Source: Salminus brasiliensis
Lineage: Eukaryota > Chordata > Actinopteri > Characiformes > Bryconidae
Assembly: GCF_030463535.1 (NCBI RefSeq)
Contig: NC_132883.1
Coordinates: 31,971,873 to 32,035,872, forward strand
Length of the DNA: 64,000 bases
Direction of reading: 5' to 3'
Part shown: positions 1 through 11,500 of the stretch, in pieces
Layout of the letters: every line of letters begins with the position of its first letter
Position numbering within the stretch: the first letter of the stretch is position 1
Program-made: the position numbers and the translations under genes
The notes under the pieces: model-generated
The model's input: only the letters and a program-made list of their open reading frames with translations
Told to the model about the DNA's origin: nothing
Database searches by the model: none

Positions 1-330
1 AAACACTGGATCCTCCATTCAATGCTCTAGCTTGTATCCTTTTACATTTGTCATTTAGGAATGCATAAAAAACAAAATGTATGTTTGCTCACTAAAACAC
101 AGTAAAATAACAGTTTATAATTTTGTTGGTAGTTATAAAGTTATGAAGTAATTAAGGTTTGGGAGAGAGAGAATTTGCCCAAATCTCCTTACCTTCCTAC
201 ACGTTTCTCTCTCAACTTTTTTGTTTTGTGTCATGACATTTTTGCTTAACATCATTACCTCATCTCCTCTCCTTTCTTAAAAGCACTGCACATGGAGTGG
301 TGAGGGCTGAAGATTTTGTTCATTCTTCAG

Positions 331-438
331 ATTTGAAATAGGTGCAGCAGTGTTCATAGGCTGGGGAGGGTCATCTCTGATTATAGCTGGAAGTGCTGTT
401 ATGTGTTACTTCTCTGGAAAAGAGGGACTCCACTCCAG
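331..438 (+). CDS. claudin exon (claudin-10-like, fourth transmembrane segment)
   Basis: An internal exon of 108 bp lies between a pyrimidine-rich acceptor ending in cag (330) and a gtaagc donor at 439. It starts with the last base of a split codon and reads FEIGAAVFIGWGG, then a hydrophobic stretch ending in MCYF, then the basic cytoplasmic start SGKEGLHS. Claudins are four-pass tight-junction proteins; the E-x-G-A-A-x-F-I-G-W motif opens their fourth transmembrane helix. The length of 36 codons and the split codons at both ends fit the fourth exon of claudin-10-type genes, as I recall that family. The earlier exons lie off the left edge. The last exon, which should carry the tail ending in a PDZ-binding YV, was not found in the window. 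The family call is strong, the paralogue call weaker. Confidence 0.8.
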
Positions 439-801
439 GTAAGCCCTGTGCAATATTTGAATAATGAATGTACAATATCCACAGGCAACAAGATGTAGCA
501 GGTCATAATGATGACAAAATGCTATTGATGACCTGTGACAAAAAGAATCCACAATATCACTTTGCAATCCGAATATCTAAATTTAATATAAGTATACATA
601 CAACCAAAATGTCTTTTGAAAGTATGCCATTCATCGCGTTGCAAGGAAAAAAGTTCAGAGGCATCCGCAAAACTTGATGTCGGTGTTTGAGTAACAGATG
701 AGTTACTCATGAGTCAGATAAGTTCAGATAATGAATCAGGGTCTAGGTTCGTTCAGACCTTTTGACCCCGGCTAGGCATTGGTATGTGAGAATTGATAAC
801 A

Positions 802-1016
802 GACCTGTCAAATAAGTTTGATGAAAAGTGCCCAGCTATCCCATTGGACGGCAACACAATAGGCGGGACTTCCGGAAGGAGGGATATCTAGAAGGCGGGA
901 CTTCCGGTGAAAATGCACGCTTTTGATTGGTCGAGGGAGGGACATGCAGGGGGCGTGGCTTGATGACGTCTGATTGGTCGAGACGACCTGTCAAAACTAG
1001 TTTGATGAAAAGTGCC
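802..1016. repeat. short composite repeat with direct terminal copies
   Basis: A module of about 31 bp starting GACCTGTCAAA and ending TTTGATGAAAAGTGCC occurs at 802-832 and 985-1016, bounding about 150 bp. Within that interval the string GGCGGGACTTCCGG occurs twice (near 864 and 895) and TTGATTGGTCGAG twice (near 923 and 971). A third copy of the end module stands alone at 40915-40946. It looks like a non-autonomous mobile or satellite-like unit. I do not recognise a named family and see no terminal inverted repeats. From 1017 to about 1640 I see no gene or clear repeat. Confidence 0.55.
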
Positions 1017-1666
1017 TATATCTCTCTCTCGGAGGTGCTTAATAAACTTTGCACAAAAAATAAGGAAATTAATGTTACATGGCAGAGAAGATTTGGCAAA
1101 TTTCTGGCAGAATTCCCATTTAAAAAGGAAATGAACAGACTTTCCAATGGTATAAAAAGTCTTATTACATTGGCTTCTATTGAAAGGTGAGGTGTTTTGT
1201 GTCACAGTGATGATACATGTAGGTGTGGTTTCGTTTAAATCCTAAAGGTGGTTTCAAAGCTGGTTTAATTTGAAACAAACTCTGTAAGACAATTATAATG
1301 CAGTATTGCCCCCACGTGGACATACTGGCTCAAGACTCACACAATTAGTTTTGTGATCTGGACTGCAAAGAATTGTTAATGGGTCCTTTGATTTAATACC
1401 GGATCAATTCTAAATATTAATACATGCATTTCTTAAATAGCAATTATTTCAGTTGATTGTTTTATTGATGTGCAGAAAGAACAACGATGACCATGATTAT
1501 TAGTTGCTTTTTAAATATTTTTTTGGTGCAGCATCTGTTATCAACAATGATGACCCTTTTTATATTATCATATTTAAATATGAATATGAAACAAAGAAAT
1601 TTGCTATTAATTTTTCTACATCTCTGTCATTACAGAGTTAACTTTGTGTGGTGTGGTGGAGGCCAG

Positions 1667-2357
1667 TGTCGGCTCTTTTTCTCTATAAATTCCCCCAATC
1701 AGCTAATAAGCATTCAGAAATGGTGCATAAAAGAATCCAGCTCCGTAGTCAATAGAAAGGCAGAGTGCAACCTTTATTTCTGCATAAAGTGTACAAAAAT
1801 AAGGTGAAGACTAAGGCATTACAAATAATGTGTTAGTCTGAGACAGCCAGCACTCTCCCAAGGCAGTCTAAAAAGTATGGCTCTGCCTGGGCCTTATATA
1901 CTGTTCTTATCTTGCTGTGGTCCCTCCTACGCATATTTCTTTTATCATGATATTTTTCGGTTGTACCCGCTTATGTCAAGATCGAGAGCCCCTTGCTCGT
2001 TAACTAAGGAACTTACCCGCTGCACCCACTTATGTTCTTGCAAGGACACACTTCTTTGCTTATGTTCTTGCAAGGACATACTTCTTTTTCAAGAAAACGC
2101 TGACTCTTGGCAGGCTGTTTGTGCTGACTCTTGCAGTACTGCAGAATTTTGGTTTTTTTTCCAATCATTGGGTTTTTTCCAATCAGATTACCTCTGATTC
2201 ACCCCAACCAAGCCCCGCCTCATTTGGCAAGGGCTTCTATACCAGTTTGGTCCAGTTTGGGTGTGAAGCAATCTGGCTGTATCATGCTAAGGACATTGTG
2301 GCACAATACATACGTAGAATATACAGATAACATATTTTTAAATGTACATAACCATCA
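1667..2357 (-). mobile_element. solo LTR of an endogenous retrovirus
   Basis: This 691-bp block matches, with indels, the LTR at 30511-31125. Read on the minus strand it begins TGATGG and ends CTGACA, the usual TG...CA ends. It is flanked on both sides by CCAG, a 4-bp target duplication, and the sequence on either side joins into one continuous satellite unit (ggtggaggccag then tctgttcctgcag). No internal retroviral sequence is present, so this is a solo LTR, probably left by recombination between two LTRs. The minus strand carries an AATAAA near 1768. The open frames here (for example at 1877-2197) show no recognisable protein. Confidence 0.85.
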
Positions 2358-2715
2358 CCAGTCTGTTCCTGCAGAGTTGATGCACTACTGGACTGGCTTC
2401 AGCTAACAGATGGTGGAATACGATGGACAACATCACTGGAAGGTGTTCCCTAATGTGTGAGATCTAAACCTTCCTGTTGTCTGGACCAGTGTCAGCTGCA
2501 GTGTTGAGGCTCCATCACACTGAATGTACAGACAGAAAAGGAAAGACAGAAATGTGGGGTTAGATGGACTGTATTAGGACTGTATCTACACAGAGTTCTC
2601 TAATACTGACAATAAACACATACAGAAATTAATCGTCTACTTAGAGCAGGGTGTGGTGGAGGCCATTAATTCCAGCAGAGTCGGACTGGACTGACTGATT
2701 GAAGCTCCATAATGC
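2358..2715. repeat. degenerate satellite, left block
   Basis: Satellite sequence resumes directly after the solo LTR and contains the same landmarks as the larger block at 4206-5930: 'gtcagctgcagtgttgaggctccatc', 'atgtggggttagatggactg' and 'ctctaatactgacaataaac'. A short piece of the same satellite also lies left of the LTR from about 1644. The block is interrupted on the right by a Tc1-like fragment. No coding potential is seen. Confidence 0.75.
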
Positions 2716-3545
<830 letters not shown>

Positions 3546-4205
3546 CAAGGATCGTCCTCTATTAATAATCGAGAAAACAGCTTCACTGTAACAAAATAAT
3601 TTAATCCTTCTCCAACTTTCACCCCAGAGGACCACAACTACGGGATACAACTTGTGAAGCTGCGAGGATACAGACCCAATGGTGAGTTGAGTGAACTCAG
3701 AAGGCCATTTCTCAGCAAACCATTGCCCCTGGAAATACCCCCCAAAACTGAACGAAGGGGCAACATCAGTAAACAACTCAAACGCATCAGAGGAAACCAC
3801 AGCATCCGCATAAAAGAAGGAAACACCATCCCAGCAATCAAGAAGACGAGACCAGAACTGCAGATCAGACCAGCAGCCTTCAGCCAAAACAACAGGATCG
3901 CACCCAACCACCGAATGAACAACGAGCAACAAATGCTACGTGAAAGAACGACCCTGGGGAACGATACACATAGCGAAATTCAAGTGCCTGAGGAGGGACA
4001 ACATATCGTGTTTAGAAAAAACAGCAGAGTCGAGAAAAGACTTCAATAAGGACTGGAGCCGAGACAGCTTATGGACAAGCAGAGACTTCTGATCCTCATA
4101 ACCTTGAATGATTTCAGATCTCAACCGGGAGCAAACCACCACAGCGGTGGGAGGAACAAAAGGCAATGCTGATGATGCTGCATTGTAGTTTCCTGATAGA
4201 ACTTT
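3546..4205 (-). mobile_element. DIRS-like retroelement fragment (RT/RNase H)
   Basis: Two overlapping reverse-strand frames (4208-3936 and 3932-3528) read as consecutive parts of a DIRS-type polyprotein separated by a frameshift. The first ends LLRHLNFAMCIVPQGRSF. The second has SDLQFWSRLLDCWDG, then the RNase H segment LFTDVAPSFSFGGYFQGQWF and, further on, AVFSIINRGRS. These blocks are typical of the RT-RNase H region of DIRS elements of fish, which use a tyrosine recombinase instead of an integrase. The first RT motifs and the recombinase are absent. Both ends are abrupt, meeting the truncated Tc1 element on one side and satellite on the other. Clade assignment is from remembered motifs. 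Confidence 0.7.
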
Positions 4206-5930
4206 CACTAGACCTTTTATTTCTCTAATACTGACAGATGGTGGAATATAATAGACATCATTACTGGAAGGGTTTCCCTAATGTGTGAGATCATATGGTG
4301 AATGGAAATCTCTGCAAATACTCTGATCAGAACATGCTGAAGTGACTTAGTGTTGTGCTGTCGCTCAGTGGTGGTAGCCACCAGAGTCAGCTGCAGTGTT
4401 GAGGCTCCATCACACCGACAGACAGACATAGAAAAGTAAAAGAAAGAAAATGTGGGGTTAGATGGACTATGCTGGACCTTTTTATCTACAGAGAATTGTG
4501 TAGGGTGTGGTAAAGGCCAGTGAGTCTAGCAGAGTAGCTCCATAACGCAGACACACATCATACAGAGGAGGGAACAAAAATGTGGGGTTAGATGGACTAT
4601 ATTAGGTCTTCTCACCTACACAGAGTTCTCTAATACTGACAATAAACAGATAATCGTTTACTTACAGGAGGGTGTGGTGGAGGCCAGTCAGTCCAGCAGA
4701 GTCGATGCACTACTGGACTGACTAGATTGAGCTAATCAATGTGGAATAAGATGGATATCACAGCTGCCTGTCCCAGAACTCCAGTATGGAGGCTCCATCA
4801 GGGAGAAATAGGAAAAACAGAAATGTGGGGTTAGACGTACTGTATTTGGCCTTCTAATTTACAAACAGTTCTTTAATACTGACAATAAACAGATACAGAA
4901 ATGGACCATTTACTAACAGGAAAGTAGGGTAAAGGCCAGTTCGTCCAGTAAAGCCGATGCACTACTAGACTTGCTGCCCTTAGCTAAAAGGTGGTGGCAT
5001 AAGTGGTGGTCCAAAAGCCTTCCCGTAGCCTGGATCAGGGTCAGCTGCAGTCCTGAGGCTCCATCACACCGATGTACAGGGATAGAAAAGTAAAAGAAAG
5101 AATTGTGGGGTCAGGTGGACTGTATTTAACCTTCTCATCTAAACAGAGTTCTCTAATATAAAAAATAAACTTACAGAAAGTGATCATTTACTTACAGGAG
5201 GAAGTGGTGAAGGCCAGTAAATCCAAGCAGAGTCCAACTGAACAGACTGATTGAGGCTCCATAATGCAGACACACATCATACAGAGGAGGGAAACAGAGA
5301 TATGGGGTTAGATGGGCTGTAATACATATCATCTATACACAGTTCTCTAATACTGACAATAAACAGATACTAGAATGGACTGTTTACTTATGGGTGGGTG
5401 GGGTGGAGGCCAGTCAGTCCAGCACAGTCAATGCACTACTGGACTTACTGGCCTGAGCTGACAGATGGTGAAATAAGTGGTGATCCCAAAACCTTCCTGT
5501 AATCTCGACCAGAGTTACCTGCAGTGTTGAGGCTCCATCACACCGACGTACAGAGACAGAAAATAAAAAAAAAGAAATGTGGGGTTAGATGGACTGTATT
5601 AGACCTTCTCATCTACACAGAATTCTCTAATACTGACAATAATCAGATACTGAAATAGACTGTTTACTTACTGGGGGTGTGGTGGAGGCCATTCATTCTT
5701 GCAGTCAGACTGGACTGACTTATTGAGTCTCCATAATGCAGACGCACGTCATATAGAGGAAGGAAGCAGACAAGTGGGGTCAGAAGGACTGAATTTAACC
5801 GTCTACAGACACAATTATCTAATACTGACAAATAAATAGAACAAATATAAATGGAAATTAATTAAATTAATGACTTGCTGTATTTTTGGGGAATGTGCGG
5901 GACGCTAGTCAGTCCAGTAGTGTCAGGGCA
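4206..5930. repeat. degenerate satellite with alternating monomers
   Basis: The landmark CTCTAATACTGACAATAAAC recurs, with changes, near 4215, 4630, 4873, 5148, 5345, 5622 and 5815. Complete steps alternate between about 245-277 bp and about 195 bp. The long unit carries 'actactggact...gctgcagtgttgaggctccatcacaccga'; the short unit carries 'gactgattgaggctccataatgcagacacacatcatacagagg'. Each unit also contains 'tgtggtggaggccagtcagtccagcagagt'. The array is therefore best seen as a dimeric higher-order repeat of about 470 bp. It is non-coding; open frames such as 4217-4429 are chance. Confidence 0.75.
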
Positions 5931-6030
5931 CCTGCAAGGAATCAGAAAAAGAGTGGAGAGGCACTGCAAAAGTTTTGAAACACAAAATGTACAAATTGAA
6001 CTACAAATAACACCGAAATAGAAAATTCAT

Positions 6031-7228
6031 AGAAAGACCGCTAAGGGAAAGACCGCTAACGCTTATGGGAAATCTTTACTCCAGACCCGGTCCTTGGAGG
6101 AATCACTGTCTCCGTGTTTAGCTTGTTCTTTCTGCTTTTTATCACTTTCTAGCGCTTTTCGTCATAACTGCTTTTAGAAAAAAAGAGGAGTACTCCTACA
6201 ACAACGTTTATTTCGGTGCCAAAGTCAACTGCAAGCGGTAAGTTTCCCACTTTATGATGGCTGTTGCTGGGCTTTTTGAGTGTGAGAAGTGTGGCATGTT
6301 TAGTCTAGACCCTTTTTCCACTGCTAGTGATAATAATAGTGTTTGTACTAAATGTGAGTTAGTTAGCTCTCTGGTGGAAAAGGTGGACCAGTTAGAGGTG
6401 TGCATCATGGGGTTACTAAAGGATAGAGAGCAGGAGTCACTGGTAGCAGCCCCCGTTGCCTCAGGGAGAGCTAGCACCCCCCCCCCACTCCGGCGTTAGA
6501 GCCCTCACAGCGGGGTGAATGGGTGACGTCTCGGCGGCATAGCCGGAAAGCTAAGGCTAATGCTCAGCTAATTGTACAACATGTACACTCGACCCGATTC
6601 CCTCTAAATTGCTTGAGCAAAACCCTCTTTTAACAATTGTAAATTCATTCCTTAGCCTTGGGCATGTACCCCAAACCCTTAAAATAGCAGTTAAAAAACC
6701 TTTAATCAAGAAACCAAATGGTCACCCAGCCCGACCTGCTGGAAGATTGCCCGCTGAGGTCCCCTCTACCTGTGTCTAACCAGCTGCCACCTACCAGTCC
6801 AGCCAGCGGGTCCCCCCCAACCCGCCACCACCCATGGCTCACCCGCCTGCCGCTGCTGCCTGTTTGGTGGCCGTGCTGAAACCTAGATGGACTCGTGTCT
6901 GACACTATTAATATCACCACTATTAACTTTCTGTTGTATCTGCTTTGGTAATTTTTATCATTAATGTTTAAATAGTCTGGCCAGAGGAGGATGGGTCCCC
7001 CTTGTGAGTCTTGGTTCCTCCCAAGGTTTCTTCCTCCAGCTCTGAGGGAGTTTTTCCTTGCCACTGTCGCCGTTGGCTTGCTCACGGGGATCTTTGACCC
7101 TTCATGTTATTTCTTCTTTCTTCTCTGTCTCTGTCCTTTATTAAGTACTAATTATGTAAAGCTGCTTTGTGACGACAACAGTTGTAAAAAGCACTATACA
7201 AATATATTTGACTTGATTTGCCTTGACC
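6031..7228 (+). mobile_element. internally deleted, non-autonomous L2 LINE
   Basis: Three blocks of the full L2 at 16957-24320 are joined here: its 5' UTR and ORF1 N-terminus (6031-6565), a short reverse-transcriptase piece (about 6566-6718) and its 3' UTR and tail (about 6716-7228). The ORF1 part reads MAVAGLFECEKCGMFSLDPF and keeps the C-x2-C pairs; it ends after about 80 residues. The junctions carry short homologies (ct and aaat). The 3' end has the L2 signature 'gttgtaaaaagcactataca' followed by the tail 'tttgacttgatttgccttgacc'. With no usable ORF2 it could only have moved using another L2's proteins. Confidence 0.85.
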
Positions 7229-7507
7229 TTATTTAATAAAACGCACAAAAACTACCAATATTACAATATACTAGAGAATTTATTAATTCATAAATATACT
7301 TCTATTAATTAAACATTAATAATAACCATACAAAAATCCAAAGAAATATTTACATTTATTATATTAAAACTATATTAAATAGGGGGAAGTATAAGGGAAA
7401 AAATGGGTTAAATGAGCAGTAAATTAATTTAAAACATTTAACAGAAGTATAATGGAATTAATAGGGAAGGTAGGGAGGGGTTAAACAAAATAAAAGAAAA
7501 TGGTGAC

Positions 7508-7651
7508 TTATTCCAAATCCTCCAGGCTGTCCAGAAGCTGGTTGACATGGCTCCCGACCAACTCCCACACGGCTGCGGCCACAGACACAGGATCCTCATA
7601 CACACACTCCTCCAGAGCAAAGATGGCCCCCAGGAAGTGCATCATTGCGTT
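7508..7651 (-). CDS. possible terminal coding exon of an unidentified gene
   Basis: On the minus strand a good acceptor (ttcctggttgctttcag, ending at 7652) is followed by 47 codons and a stop (TAA, 7510-7508). The peptide starts NAMMHFLGAIFALEECVYED and ends NQLLDSLEDLE; it looks like a real, amphipathic-helical protein end with no low complexity. The codons show little sign of decay. I do not recognise the family. It could be a host exon, an exon captured by a mobile element, or part of an element I do not know. The surrounding 7229-7500 is AT-rich with nothing recognisable. Confidence 0.4.
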   Translation of the reverse strand, partial: NAMMHFLGAIFALEECVYEDPVSVAAAVWELVGSHVNQLLDSLEDLE

Positions 7652-7715
7652 CTGAAAGCAACCAGGAAAAGAAGCGGTTGTTAAAGAAGGCAAACAAAAC
7701 CCTTAAATCTACACC

Positions 7716-7816
7716 ATGTCTGCTCTGAATGTCTGGAGAAGAAGCTGTGAGGTTCTCTCTTGTGTTGTGAAGGATTCTGAGGGTTACCAGGACCAGGAGC
7801 TGTCAGAGGCATTAAG
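7716..7816 (+). CDS. possible first coding exon of an unidentified gene
   Basis: An ATG in fair context (accATGt) opens a frame of 33 codons, MSALNVWRRSCEVLSC to SEALR, that ends at a consensus donor (ag|gtaagac, 7817). An in-frame TAA lies just upstream, consistent with this being the first coding segment. It is transcribed away from the possible terminal exon at 7508-7651, so the two cannot belong to one simple transcript. I recognise no domain. It could also be chance, since the (TC)n tract begins 40 bp downstream. Confidence 0.3.
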
Positions 7817-7855
7817 GTAAGACACAGGTGACGAGTGGCAGATGTGTTCTCTTCT

Positions 7856-7929
7856 CTTCTCTTCTCTCTCTCTCTCTCTCTCCCTCCCCTTCTCTTATCC
7901 CTCTCCTTCTCTTATCCCTCTCCCTCCTT

Positions 7930-7987
<58 letters not shown>

Positions 7988-8193
7988 CTTCTCTCTCTCT
8001 CTCTCTCGCCTTCTCTTATCCCTCTACTTCTCTTCTCTCTCTCTCTTTCCTTCTCTTATCACTCTACTTCTCTTCTCTCTCTCTTTCTCTCTCCCTCTCC
8101 TCTCTCTCTCCCTCTCCCCTTCTCTTCTCCCTCTCCCCTTCTCTTCTCTCTTTCTCCCTCTCTCCTTCTTGTCTCCTTCTCTCTCTCTCTCTC
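7856..8193. repeat. (TC)n / pyrimidine-rich microsatellite
   Basis: About 340 bp of almost pure pyrimidine with long CT runs, the longest at about 7937-7984. The long Ser/Leu-rich open frames across it in three frames are products of the simple repeat, not genes. Its right edge is the exact 5' boundary of Tx1 LINE A, so the tract is probably the expanded target site of that element. Confidence 0.95.
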
Positions 8194-8384
8194 TGCGCAT
8201 GCGTGGTTGTGAGCAATAGAACGAGCGGTGGAGCGCGTGTGAGCGTTTGGCGGTTTTCCATACTTTGTCATGTTATTACTTTAAGTTTGTATCTGAGGTT
8301 TGGTTGAGTGTAAGTGTGAGTGTAAGTGAGTGTGGGAGTGTGTGTGTGTGAGGAGAGTCTGCCGCCGGCGTTGTCGCCGGGAGC

Positions 8385-8564
8385 ATGGCGTCTCCGAGCA
8401 GCACGCCGTATGATGGCCTGACTCGCAGGCACGGTATGAAGGTGGAGTGCAGGGCAAGTGTGGAGGAGTGCTGCCTGGCTGTGGGGAACGCTGTGGGCCA
8501 CTCCAACATCGTCTCTGCCTCCCGTATGAACCACGCAGTCGTACTATTCTTAAATACGATTGAT
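8385..8564 (+). pseudogene. Tx1 A ORF1, N-terminal part
   Basis: The frame starts MASPSSTPYDGLTRRHG at the ATG at 8385 and continues to VVLFLNTID, where the Rex1-like LINE interrupts it. It aligns by eye with ORF1 of Tx1 B (RHAIKLAPELRCSVEDCVLA... KAVVIFLDSVEKAN at 28590-28735). Upstream, 8194-8384 is a GT-rich 5' UTR with several near-repeats of 'gtgagtgtaagtg'. The frame is intact up to the insertion. Confidence 0.8.
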
Positions 8565-11500
8565 TTCTTCCGGCGCCGCGCGAGTGGCCGCACTTTACAG
8601 CAGCTCCGTCTCTTGAGATGCTATTTTCTCACCTATATTAGGTTTTTTTACTTTTTCTTACTTTCTTCTTATGCGTGTCCTCTGCTAACACCTAACACTA
8701 CACCCTAGTGTTAGTTTTAGTTTGTTCAGGTGCGTAGTTTTTTAATTATTATAACTTTCGGACTCGGAATGGAGAACAATAGAGACGGAGCGGTCAGCGT
8801 TACATACACGCGGTAGCGACTGCTGGAGCTCCGCAAGTCCGCACCGCGCTGCGCTCAGGTTCCCATTCCCGAGGAGATACGGAGACCGTACAGGGGGTGC
8901 AGAGCTGGAGTCAAAACAAAGGCGGCGGAGGAGGCGTTTCAAGCCCTTCATCCCCTCCGACATCATGGGGAACGTGAGGTCTATTGCCAACAAGATAGAC
9001 GAGCTGAGCGCGCTGATCAGGACCCAGCGGGAGTATCGCGAGTGCAGTGCGCAGTGCTTCTCTGAGTCATGGCTAAACACGGACATTCCGGACGCTAGCG
9101 TTAGCATCCCCGGCTTTCAGACAGTGAGGGCGGACAGAAGCTCCGAGCTAAGCGGTAAGAAGAAGGGCGGAGGGGTTGTGCTGTTTGTGAACAACAGATG
9201 GTGTAACCCGGGACATATTACCGTGAAGGAACAGCACTGTTGCCCGAACGTTGAACTGTTAGCCGTCGGCTTACGCCCATAATATCTGCCGAGGGAACTG
9301 ACGGTCGCCATTTTTGTTTTGGTCTTCATCGTACCGGCAGCCAACGCGGAAGCGGCGTGTGACGTCATACACTCGGCCATCGCGAGGCTCCAGACTCAGC
9401 ACCCGAACGCCCTCATTGTCATCTCTGGGGATTTTAATCATGTGTCACTCTCAACCACGCTGCCTAAGTTCCACCAGTATGTTGACTGTGCTACCAGGGA
9501 GAACAGAGTACTGGATCTTCTGTATGCAAATGTTAAGGATGCATACAGGTCCTCTGCCCTACCTCCACTGGGGAGATCAGATCACAACCTGGTTCTGCTG
9601 ACACCCACATACCGCCCAGTGGTTCTAAGACAGCCTGTGACAAGGAAGGTGATCAGGAAGTGGTCACCAGAGGCTGAGGAGGCTCTGCAGGTCTGTTTTG
9701 AGACCACAGACTGGGAGGTGTTGTGTGAATCAGCTGGTGAGGACATTGACAACAGGACAGGTTGCATCACGGACTACATTAATTTCTGCACTGACACTAT
9801 TGTTCCAGTCAGGAGGGTGCGTTGTTTTCCTAACAACAAGCCTTGGATCACCAAGGACTTGAAGGAACTGAAGGTAAGACTGAGAGAGAGCAAGGAAGCC
9901 TACAGGAGAAAACTGGAGGGTAGGCTCCAGCAAAACAATTAAAAGGAGGTGTGGACTGGGATGAGGCAGATCACTGGCTTCAAAGGGAAGCAGCAGACTG
10001 TTGGGGGCAGTTTGGACAAAGCCAACGAGCTGAATGTGTTCTTTAACAGATTTAGCATGACACCCTCCCCCTCCACCAGCAGTGGCGGCGTCTCCCCCAC
10101 CCCCTCACCATCACCACCGCCTCTCCTTGCTCACTCACGTCTACCCCCCCTCACCCCACAAACACAAACACTGTCTGAGGAATCACAGCAATCACCCACC
10201 CACTTAGAAGTGACAACTGGCCAGGTGAAGAGACAGTTGGAGAAGCTGAAACTGGGAAAAGCTTCAGGACCTGATGGGATCAGCACAAGGGTACTGAAGG
10301 TCTGTGCTGCCCAGTTATGTGGGATCCTACAGCACCTCTTCAACCTGAGCCTCAAACAGGAGAAGGTGCCAGTGCTGTGGAAAACATCATGCCTGGTTCC
10401 TGTTCCAAAGAAGTCTACCACCTCCTCCTTGAACGACTATAGACCTGTGGCCCTCACATCACACGTCATGAAGGTCCTGGAAAGGATTATGTTGACACAC
10501 CTCAGTCCTCAGGTCAGCCCTTTCCTGGACCCCCTCCAGTTCGCTTACCAGCAACAGGTCGGAGTGGATGATGCTATCATCTATCTACTGCAGAAGGTGC
10601 ACGCCCATCTGGACCACAACAACTCCTCAGTGAGAATCACTTTCTTTGATTTCTCAAGTGCATTCAACACCATCCAACCTCTGATGTTGGGGGGAAAGAT
10701 GGACAGAATGCAGGTGGACAGGTCCACTGTTGCCTGGGTCATGGACTACCTGTCTGACAGACCCAGTATGTGCAGCTAGGATCCAACCGGTCTGAGTGCT
10801 TAGTCAGCAGCACTGGAGCACCACAGGGAACTGTTCTCTCTCCCTTCCTCTTTACCCTGTACACCACTGACTTCCAGTACAGGTCAGAACTCTGCCACCT
10901 TCAGAAATTCTCTGATGACTCTGTGGTAGTCGGATGCATCAGGGATGATGAGGATGGAGAATACAGGGACCTGGTTAACAGCTTTGTCGTGTGGAGTGAG
11001 AGGAATCACCTGATTCTCAATGTGGCCAAGACCAAGGAAATGGTGGTGGACTTCAGGAGGAAGAGGACCACGACCAGTCCCATTACCATCACGGGTCAGG
11101 ATGTAGAGCGGGTAGACACCTATAAATACCTGGGTGTCCTCCTGGACAGCAAACTGGACTGGAAGGCCAACACAGAGGCTGTGTACAGGAAGGGGATGAG
11201 CAGACTCTACTTTCTGAGGAAGCTCAGGTCCTTTAATGTGTGCAGCAATATGCTGGAGACCTTCTACCAGTCTGTTGTTGCTAGTGCTGTCTTTTTTGCT
11301 GCAATCTGCTGGGGAGGCAGCATCAGGAGTGGAGATGCCAGTAAGCTCAACAAACTGATCAGGAAAGCTGGATCAGTCCTGGGCTGCTCTCTGGAAGGCT
11401 TTGAGGTGGTTGTGGAAAGGAGGACTCTGAGCAAACTCACTGCCATTCTGGAGAACACTTCTCACCCCCTCCATGATCTACTGGTCAAGCAGCGGAGCAC

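Noticed and set aside
468..677. Open frame beginning just after the claudin exon, in phase with a cag at 482
   Set aside because: The intron would be 43 bp with no pyrimidine tract, and the peptide does not resemble a claudin tail or end in YV.
3654..4049. 131-codon plus-strand frame rich in Arg and Pro
   Set aside because: The opposite strand carries the DIRS-like RNase H motifs; the plus frame has none.
7828..8307. Long Ser/Leu-rich open frames in three frames
   Set aside because: Translation of the (TC)n tract; no domain or start context.
10131..10421. Reverse frame over the Rex1-like RT
   Set aside because: Antisense shadow of the RT coding sequence.
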